Source: Candidatus Pacearchaeota archaeon (GTDB lineage Archaea > Nanoarchaeota > Nanoarchaeia > Pacearchaeales > GW2011-AR1). From it: a stretch of DNA of 8,119 nucleotides. Shown here one piece after another: positions 1-5,300 of this stretch. The notes under the pieces were generated by a model that worked only from the letters and a program-made list of their open reading frames with translations, ran no database searches and was not told the origin of the DNA. Numbering within the stretch: position 1 is the stretch's first letter; every line of letters begins with the position of its first letter. The DNA is taken from contig JALOBN010000085.1 in NCBI GenBank assembly GCA_023228245.1, forward strand, positions 1 to 8,119, given 5' to 3'. The translations under genes and the position numbers were made by a program.

Positions 1-2
1 CG

Positions 3-323
3 ACCAACTGGTCATCGGAAGATATCATGCATATGCAGGATGATGCCCCCCAGACATTGCTGAATTACAAGATCAACGAATTCCCAGGCACCCTCACAGA
101 GGATAAGGTAGGCGATCCCGGACAGGCGCTCATATTCGCTGCCGCTGATGGCGGGACCACGCTGGCATTCAAGTACTATCCAGATGCGGATGTAACCGGC
201 GAATACTGGTCGGGAACCGCGATTGTTCCGAAGTGGGAAGAAGGCTACGATGCATCCAAGGCACGCACCGCGAGCTTCACCTTCAAAAACGGGTCCGGCG
301 TAGCATTCGCGTGGACGGCTTGA
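3..323 (+). CDS. Tail tube (major tail) protein, C-terminal part, 5'-truncated
   Basis: The reading frame is already open at the left edge, so only the last 106 residues are seen; the first in-frame ATG (27) is probably internal. The protein would form the stacked rings of the tail tube. The call rests on the C-terminus: a G-x-A-I-V-P stretch, then acidic and polar residues, then S-F-T-F-K-N-G-S-G ending in A-W, the closing beta-strand pattern of phage tail tube proteins. It also rests on position, two genes ahead of the chaperone/tape-measure pair. About 28 residues starting at W (nt 9-11) align without gaps to residues 126-153 of the next gene, sharing W, E, M-H, D, A-P, T, L, Y-K, E and T, so the two are paralogues. 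The stop TGA overlaps the next ATG by one base. Fairly sure of tail tube; which of the two paralogues is the major one is not known. Confidence 0.72.
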   Translation, partial: TNWSSEDIMHMQDDAPQTLLNYKINEFPGTLTEDKVGDPGQALIFAAADGGTTLAFKYYPDADVTGEYWSGTAIVPKWEEGYDASKARTASFTFKNGSGVAFAWTA

Positions 324-1327
324 TGACGTTCGACCCATCGAATAGTAGAGGACAATATGGGGCCGCTTACTTGTGCAGCGGCTCTACCTCGGACTACTCA
401 AATGAGCCCATGTCGGAGGTGAATAGGTCGGCTGAAGGATGGGCAAGATATACATGGTACAAGGTCACTAGCGATGCCAAACGGTATGCTGATAGGGGCA
501 CCGTTCCGGTTATCGAGGCGGATGTTGCCGGGAACGGGACGTTTGCCGCCGTGACGCCTGCCGAAATTCATTATGAAGGTATGTGGGTCAGGCTATCCAC
601 TGCACGCGGTTCTACCGATGTAGTGCGGGTGGCGTCTGGAAAATATCTAGTGGCAAGTGAAGTGCTCGGAGTGCTGAATTGGACTCTGTCCCGGATTTGG
701 GAAGAAGAGACATCGATGCACTTGGGGGATTCCGCCCCGGTTACCTCCCTGAAGTACAAAAAATATGAAGCGAAGGTTACCCATCATTGGATGAGGGCAC
801 GCGCCACGTACACCACGTCGGAAGGAAATGCTCACAGTCATGTCACACTGACACACGAGCCGGGCGGGGTCGAAGGCAACGCTGTAACGCTGGAATTGAT
901 CGATCCGGCAGCACTAAACGCTACAATAGACGTTGCGGTCACTGGCTCGAATATCGTGGTTACCCTGGCATCAACCGCCGCCCCTGCCATAACTACCACA
1001 GGCGCACAGCTCGCGGCTGCTTTGAATTGCCCGGCTGTAATTTCGCTCGGAGTAACGGCGAAAGTCAAAGACGGCGAGACGGGAGCGGGCGTAGTTGCCG
1101 CATTGACACCGCATGCCCACCTGACCGGCGGATCTGCCGCTGAGAACTATGGATACACGGATGTTCCTGTGATCGTGGTGCTTTACAACCACGAGACCAA
1201 CGATGACAGGACAGAGGGCCGGGCCATAATACCGGATTTCGATGTCAAAAACGATGCCGGTAAGCTGATAGAGGGCACTATCACCTTTAAGTCAGCCGGA
1301 CACGATTGGTACAGGCACGTTTCTTGA
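323..1327 (+). CDS. Second tail-tube-type protein with an inserted beta-rich domain
   Basis: This is a 334-residue protein paralogous to the upstream gene. Residues ~126-153 match it in W, M-H, D-x-A-P, T, L and Y-K, and the C-terminus repeats its Y...G-x-A-I-I-P...I-T-F-K...G pattern. Between these blocks, residues ~173-271 form an extra domain rich in V, T and A. It contains G-N-A-V-T-L-E-L-I-D-P, V-A-V-T-G-S-N-I-V-V-T-L-A and ends L-T-G-G-S, a pattern I recall from structural proteins of other phages. It may be a second tube ring protein, a tail terminator or a decorated tube subunit. The start at 323 is chosen because TGATG couples it to the upstream stop; no good Shine-Dalgarno is present. 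In-frame ATG 410 is an alternative and would give 305 residues. An ATG further upstream (233) would overlap the first gene by 90 bases and is unlikely. Confidence 0.68.
   Translation: MTFDPSNSRGQYGAAYLCSGSTSDYSNEPMSEVNRSAEGWARYTWYKVTSDAKRYADRGTVPVIEADVAGNGTFAAVTPAEIHYEGMWVRLSTARGSTDVVRVASGKYLVASEVLGVLNWTLSRIWEEETSMHLGDSAPVTSLKYKKYEAKVTHHWMRARATYTTSEGNAHSHVTLTHEPGGVEGNAVTLELIDPAALNATIDVAVTGSNIVVTLASTAAPAITTTGAQLAAALNCPAVISLGVTAKVKDGETGAGVVAALTPHAHLTGGSAAENYGYTDVPVIVVLYNHETNDDRTEGRAIIPDFDVKNDAGKLIEGTITFKSAGHDWYRHVS
824..1135 (+). other. Inserted beta-rich domain within the second tail-tube gene
   Basis: This marks the approximate limits of the extra domain, residues ~168-271 of the 323-1327 protein. 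It starts after a Y-T-T-S-E-G-N turn and ends with H-L-T-G-G-S before the tube-like sequence resumes at Y-G-Y-T-D. The sequence alternates V/T/I with A/S/G, contains G-V-E-G-N-A and A-I-T-T-T-G-A-Q-L-A-A-A-L-N, and has a G-A-G-V-V-A-A-L segment near its end. The upstream paralogue has only a short Gly/Asp loop here, so I infer a domain displayed on the outside of the tube. No function can be read from the sequence. Confidence 0.55.
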
Positions 1328-1354
1328 GGTAGGTCGTGTGTTCGTTGGCCACTC

Positions 1355-1453
1355 TTGCCCGAAAATGAGATAGATGAAGCGGCACTTCTTGCCGCGCTCT
1401 ATCCATTAGTGAAAGCGCAGCTTGAAATTGATTATATTCTTACACCAAGATAA
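1355..1453 (+). CDS. Possible small leader ORF (32 codons, TTG start)
   Basis: The frame is open from the stop of the 323-1327 gene to TAA at 1451-1453. From the only usable start, TTG 1355, it would encode 32 residues. The sequence looks protein-like: an acidic N-terminus P-E-N-E-I-D-E, then an amphipathic A-A-L-L-A-A-L-Y-P-L-V-K-A-Q-L helix and a short tail ending T-P-R. No family is recognised. The weakness is the start: TTG 1355 has no Shine-Dalgarno. The TGAGGT at 1325-1330 is instead well spaced for GTG 1336, which lies in another frame and stops after ten codons. A one-base indel or a frameshift near the AAAA run at 1360-1363 could join them. The TAA sits one base before the 5' arm of the 1455-1543 structure, which would suit a regulatory leader peptide. 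Real translation is uncertain. Confidence 0.3.
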   Translation: MPENEIDEAALLAALYPLVKAQLEIDYILTPR

Positions 1454-1454
1454 A

Positions 1455-1543
1455 CAGGATCGCCGGGCTTGTACGAACCAAGGGACTCGCTCTCCCTAGA
1501 TGACATGAATAGACTTCATGGGCCCGGCTCCTGATTACAGGAG
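1455..1543 (+). promoter_or_regulatory. Structured 5' element with two exclusive folds controlling the chaperone ribosome site
   Basis: No gene covers this stretch, but it is packed with inverted repeats. The outer stem pairs CAGGA-tc-GCCGGGC (1455-1468) with GCCCGGC-TCCTG (1522-1533): 12 Watson-Crick pairs with a two-base bulge. Inside it are AGGGA-7nt-TCCCT (1481-1497), CATGAA-5nt-TTCATG (1504-1520) and a weaker CTTG-7nt-CAAG (1468-1482) that competes by one base at each end. The 3' arm of the outer stem can instead form the perfect hairpin CTCCTG-ATTA-CAGGAG (1528-1543), which buries the AGGAG of the chaperone gene. The outer stem therefore leaves the ribosome site free, and its loss hides it. 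The layout is that of a translational riboswitch or attenuator; no known class is recognised. A DNA-level role (protein site, recombination site) is possible. Confidence 0.5.
1528..1543 (+). promoter_or_regulatory. Hairpin sequestering the chaperone Shine-Dalgarno
   Basis: CTCCTGATTACAGGAG is a perfect 6-bp stem with an ATTA loop. Its 3' arm contains AGGAG (1539-1543), the only Shine-Dalgarno for the chaperone gene. AGGAG lies 4 bases before ATG 1548 and 10 bases before ATG 1554, both in frame. ATG 1544, directly after the stem, is out of frame. Confidence 0.6.
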
Positions 1544-1553
1544 ATGTATGTTA

Positions 1554-2102
1554 ATGTCGAAAACTTCCAAATCCAATCCCGAAAAGGGGCTCAGAACCGT
1601 AAGCATCGAATTTGGCGGAAAAACCAGAACTCTGAAATTCACCCATTCCGCCATAGGCGACTTCGAGAACGCCGCAAATTCCATTTTGCGAAATTCCCAA
1701 ATAATCGAATCCGGGAAGATGATTTTCGCCGATGGCATCATGGAAGGATGGCTCGGAAACGCCAGGATATTCAGCTTGTCGTTGATGTACGGGCTGAAAC
1801 ACGAATCCACCAAAGACGATCCCATTACGATTGAAATCGTGGATGCTGCAATTGATTCTTATATCGAGGCGGGCGGCAGCAAATTGGACCTCACTAGAGC
1901 AATCATAACCGCATACCGATACGCTACCAACCCTTCTTCTGTTGCCTCTCTGAAGAGGAGCTGGCAGATCTCAGACGACCGAATGAAGTTCAACACACAA
2001 GCGGAAATCGAGGGGATGGAGAGGATGGAGAAGATCATAGCAGATGCGAAGGCCAAAGCGACCCCTGGTTTGCCATCCACCGACTCGCCCGAATCGAGCT
2101 AG
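1554..2102 (+). CDS. Tail assembly chaperone (G-like), zero-frame product
   Basis: This is a protein of 182 residues (184 if it starts at ATG 1548). It begins M-S-K-T-S-K and a beta-type segment T-V-S-I-E-F-G-G-K-T-R-T-L-K-F-T. A largely helical region follows, with D-F-E-N-A-A and W-L-G-N-A-R-I-F-S-L-S-L-M-Y-G-L-K, and the protein ends in a charged helix and an A-K-A-K-A-T-P linker. That layout, and its position just ahead of the tape measure gene, identify it as the phage tail assembly chaperone. This cytoplasmic protein is not in the virion; it keeps the tape measure soluble and recruits tube subunits. The AGGAG at 1539-1543 serves as ribosome site and lies in a hairpin, so translation may be controlled. 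The call rests on layout and the overlapping -1 frame, not on a recognised sequence family. Confidence 0.7.
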   Translation: MSKTSKSNPEKGLRTVSIEFGGKTRTLKFTHSAIGDFENAANSILRNSQIIESGKMIFADGIMEGWLGNARIFSLSLMYGLKHESTKDDPITIEIVDAAIDSYIEAGGSKLDLTRAIITAYRYATNPSSVASLKRSWQISDDRMKFNTQAEIEGMERMEKIIADAKAKATPGLPSTDSPESS

Positions 2103-2383
2103 GGCTTAGTCCACGTGACCTCGATTCATACACTGATAATGATATTTTAGAAGATGTCTATCGCGTTCGGCAGGAACGCAAAACCCGTGAGTCCCGAATG
2201 CATCTACAGGCCTGGTACAACTGGATGGCCATGATGAACCGGCCAATCTTCGGTTATGAGTACAAATTCGAATCTTTTGAGGAGAAGTTTGGGAAAATCG
2301 ATCCTGAACCATCTCAGAAATTCGATCCAGACGAGATAACGACCGCCTGCAAAAACCACGGCCTGAAGCCGCCCATATTTTAG
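1554..2383 (+). CDS. Tail chaperone GT fusion made by -1 frameshift (~276 aa)
   Basis: From 1898 to the TAG at 2381-2383 the -1 frame is open. It contains no ATG, GTG or TTG until ATG 2198, yet it already looks like protein upstream of that: W-F-A-I-H-R-L-A-R-I-E-L-G-L-S-P-R-D-L from about 2066, then W-Y-N-W-M-A-M-M-N-R-P. This cannot be reached by ordinary initiation. In phage tails such a second frame between chaperone and tape measure is normally fused by a programmed -1 slip, as in lambda G/GT. No textbook X-XXY-YYZ heptamer is seen. The best candidate is the C run in ACC-CCT (2061-2066), where Pro-tRNA could slip from CCT to CCC. That gives ...A-K-A-T-P joined to W-F-A-I, 171 + 105 residues. 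The T-like part is expected to bind the tape measure protein. ATG 2198 has no ribosome site and would cut the domain. Confidence 0.65.
2091..2127 (+). repeat. 8-bp inverted repeat spanning the zero-frame stop of the chaperone
   Basis: GAATCGAG (2091-2098) pairs perfectly with CTCGATTC (2120-2127) around a 21-base loop that holds the TAG at 2100-2102. A smaller alternative, CTCG (2084-2087) with CGAG (2095-2098), competes for the 5' arm. It lies 24 bases after the proposed slip site at 2062-2066, further than the usual 5-9 base spacing. It may stimulate frameshifting or affect termination, or it may be incidental. Confidence 0.35.
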
Positions 2384-2386
2384 GAG
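2382..2386 (+). promoter_or_regulatory. Shine-Dalgarno of the tape measure gene, overlapping the GT stop
   Basis: AGGAG lies 5 bases before ATG 2392 and shares its first two bases with the TAG stop (2381-2383) of the frameshifted chaperone. A ribosome finishing GT therefore ends on the tape measure start site, which would link tape measure synthesis to chaperone synthesis. Confidence 0.7.
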
Positions 2387-2391
2387 CCCCA

Positions 2392-5300
2392 ATGTCTGAG
2401 AATTATTCTATCGTAACTGATGTCAATGCTGGCAACAGCATGGCCGTACTTGATCAAATCATTAACAAAATCCAGCAGGTAGATTCTGCTATTGGCAAAG
2501 CAAGCGGCCAAAAGCTCCAGATCGATGCGTCGGGTTCCAATAATGTTTTGTCTGGGTTGACCGGCCAACTGTCTGGTTCCAAGGGCAATTTTGCAAACGT
2601 TGGGCGCGAGCTGGGGCAATCTCTCCAGATGGGCATGCAACAGCAGTTCGGCATGGCCGGGGGTGTCGCAACTTCGTTTGCCGGTGCGTTGGGTGGTGTA
2701 GGCATTGCGGCTGTGGCGGGATTGGCCGGTCTGGCCGCCTTAGGCGCTGCTTCCACGCAAGCCGCTATGAAATGGGAGGACATGAAGACCTCGATAGGCC
2801 GTACCACCGGGCTCAAAGGTGACAACCTGGAAGAGCTCATGTCTCAGCTCCAGGATCTCAGACAGGAGTTTGGTGTCACGGCTGAAGCCGCCTCTAGCAT
2901 GGTTGAGCAAGCAGGCTCAATCGGAGTGGGCCAATCCAAGCTCTCCGTGGGGGATATGTCCGGCTACAAGCAGGAAATCCTCGATTTCACCAAGGCCACC
3001 GCTATCCTGCAAGGCGCATGGGGCATGTCGGCAGAAGCGACCTCATCCGGCATAGGCAAGATGGGATCAGTCACGCTCGGAGCCTGGAATATCCAGCGCA
3101 AGGCCCGTGGCGAGGAGGAAATGTCATGGGCTGATTATGCCTATAAGGTCGGGGGCACCACCGATAACCTAGCCAATGCAATGGGCAGCTCCGAGGAAGA
3201 GATAGTAACCGCTATGCGAAATTCCTCGGGGGCTATCGCCAAGTGGGCACCGTCTGAGGACACATATGGCAAATGGCAAGCTATGGCTAGCTTCCTCATT
3301 GATACTGGTGATAGCGCAGGAGAAGCAGGAACCAAGATCGAAAGAGTCTCTCAGAAGATGGAGCAGAACAGTGCCGATGTAGCAAAGCTCATGGGATTGG
3401 ATCAGGCAGGCCTAAACACCAAGCTCAAAACAGACTTCATGGGCACCGTCCAGGAGCTGGGAAAATCGATAGCCGCCATGCCAGCCAGTGAACGCCCGGA
3501 CCTGTTCAAAATGTTTGGCCTAGAGGGCGCGTCCCTCATAGGAAAGGTAATTGCTGATGTAGAGGCCGGAACTGGCAAGTTGCAATCTGCAATTGATCTA
3601 GCACTCAAGCCCGGCAATGTAGCGGCTGGTTATGAGGATGTGGCCGATAATGCAAGCAAAGCTTTTGATCGCATAGGTCAGGCCTTCCAGGTGTCTCTGG
3701 AGAAGATTGGCGGGCAACTGTTGCCCCTGGTTGCAGACTTCGCAAACGGCATAGCCGATGCGTGGGTAGGCGCAAACAAGGCAGGCACCGAATTCTTCGA
3801 TGACATGCAGAAGAAGCTGAAAAGTTCTGATAGCATTATCGGCGCGGGTGGAGGATTAACAGATGCGTTTGCTGCTTTTTTTGGCGGCCAAATATCGGAA
3901 GAAAGCTTGAGGAAAATCGAAGATTTCGAGAAACAGAAAGCAGAACGCGAAGCGAAAGCGGCAGCAGACGCTGAAGCAGCCGCAAAAGCCGAAACCGCTC
4001 GCCGACAAGCCGAATACGAGCAGACCACCCAATACGGCATAGGCGAAAAGGCTCTGAGTGGAGCTAGTTTCGCCGGAGCATCCTACAAGGATCTTGGCGT
4101 AAAATCTGGCATTGGCTATGTGGACGCGCTGAGCAATGAGCTTAATTCCGCGTTGCCTTCTGCATTCACGGATGCGTATTTGAAAGTTTATGATGTGGCC
4201 GGGCGGGCCGGTAAAGAAGCAGCTAAATCGTTTGCTGAAGAGATGGGCAAATCAGATGCCCTATATGATGAACTCACTAAAGCAAAAGTAAGCAAAGAAA
4301 TCGCATCTGCGAGAGCATATGGCGGAGTTGCGTCCGATGAAGACGCGTTGGCGATGATCAACGCGTCTGGTCGGACCGTCAAAGCCGATCAGATCTTATC
4401 ATCGACATCTATGGGCTTGCCCGGCCTAGACGAATATGTCCAAAATACCTGGCTAGAATATCATGGTGGCCGATCTGACACTATGACAGCATTCTTCGAC
4501 TCCACTGGCAAGCAACTTAGCGAAACTTTCAAGGGATTCACAGAAGAAGAGCGGGATGCTGCATATGATTCGTTCGTAAAAGGCATCCAACCCGGCATAA
4601 GAGACTCTGCTAAATACTTCAAGTCGCATGCATCCGAATTCAGTGATACGGTTGCATCCATCTGGGAAGATGGTGCCATTTCGGGTACTGAAAAACTGAG
4701 TGCCGAAGGCATGCTCAAATCTTTGGAAATGCTGGAGATCAAGTATCCTATCGAATTCGAAGCTGCCAATTTGGATGAAGTCAAATCTCAATTAGAGGCA
4801 ACTGTAAAAGACGGCATTGATGTCAGAGTAAATCTTGACAAAGAAGAGCTTGCGATAGGCATAGCAGAATACATCAATGAGAATTTCGCTCTTCATACAA
4901 AGATGCTCGCGGCTGGTCAGCCACCTATGGCCGCCAACGAAACCTCTTATTTCAACTTAATGCAGAAATACCAGGATCAAGGCGATACCAAGACAGTTGA
5001 ATTGTTGAACGAAATAGACGACATAATCGCCGAGGGCAATTACCAAGACGGTAACACTGCCGCCGTTCTGGAAGAGAAGCTTAACTATGTGGTCAAGTCC
5101 CACCCGGAAATAGCACAGCAAACCGCGTTCCAGCAACGCATAGCCACTGCGAACAACGATCTGGTATCTCAGTATGGCATTTCAACCGGCCATCTGTTGC
5201 AGATCAAAACTTCCACCGAATCGACCTCTACATCATCGAAAAACACCGAAACCAACACAGAAAAAACCGCGACCGGCATATATGAGGTAAGAGATATCCT

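Noticed and set aside
357..422. 21-codon ORF with a good-looking AGAGGA site before ATG 357
   Set aside because: It is fully inside the frame of the 323-1327 protein, is short, and the translation (Pro/Arg/Cys-rich) has no features. It leaves some doubt about the true start of the second tube gene.
1430..1439. Archaeal TATA-like box (GATTATATTC) ahead of the structured element
   Set aside because: It is a single AT-rich hit inside a possible small ORF, with no clear BRE purines and a crowded operon around it; not supportable as a promoter from sequence alone.
1325..1453. Read-through of the TGA at 1325-1327 extending the second tube protein by 41 residues
   Set aside because: The frame is open, but other genes here end at TGA and the tube fold appears complete before the stop; no selenocysteine-type structure was seen next to the TGA.
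1462..1528. A genuine tRNA gene, + strand (anticodon CGC) or - strand (GCG), including a tRNA-Pyl-like form
   Set aside because: + strand lacks a proper D arm, G18-G19, the TTC of the T loop and the direct T-arm/acceptor junction. - strand has no T33, has 6 bases between the D and anticodon arms and only a 12-base T-arm region. Neither has a CTA anticodon.
1528..1546. Hammerhead ribozyme suggested by CTGATTA next to stems
   Set aside because: The conserved CTGATGA and GAAA core boxes are not present.
2100..2102. TAG as a sense codon (pyrrolysine) extending the chaperone
   Set aside because: The frame stops again after 15 codons at another TAG, and the -1 frame carries the protein-like sequence instead.
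2198..2383. Independent T-like gene starting at ATG 2198
   Set aside because: It has no Shine-Dalgarno, and protein-like sequence in the same frame extends ~44 codons upstream without any start codon, so a frameshift fusion fits better.
3678..4040. Minus-strand open frame of 120 codons (also those at 2454-2840, 4453-4791 and 6792-7145)
   Set aside because: They lie wholly inside the tape measure gene on the opposite strand, have low-complexity translations rich in Ala, Ser or Phe with no recognisable domain, and the + strand gene explains the region.
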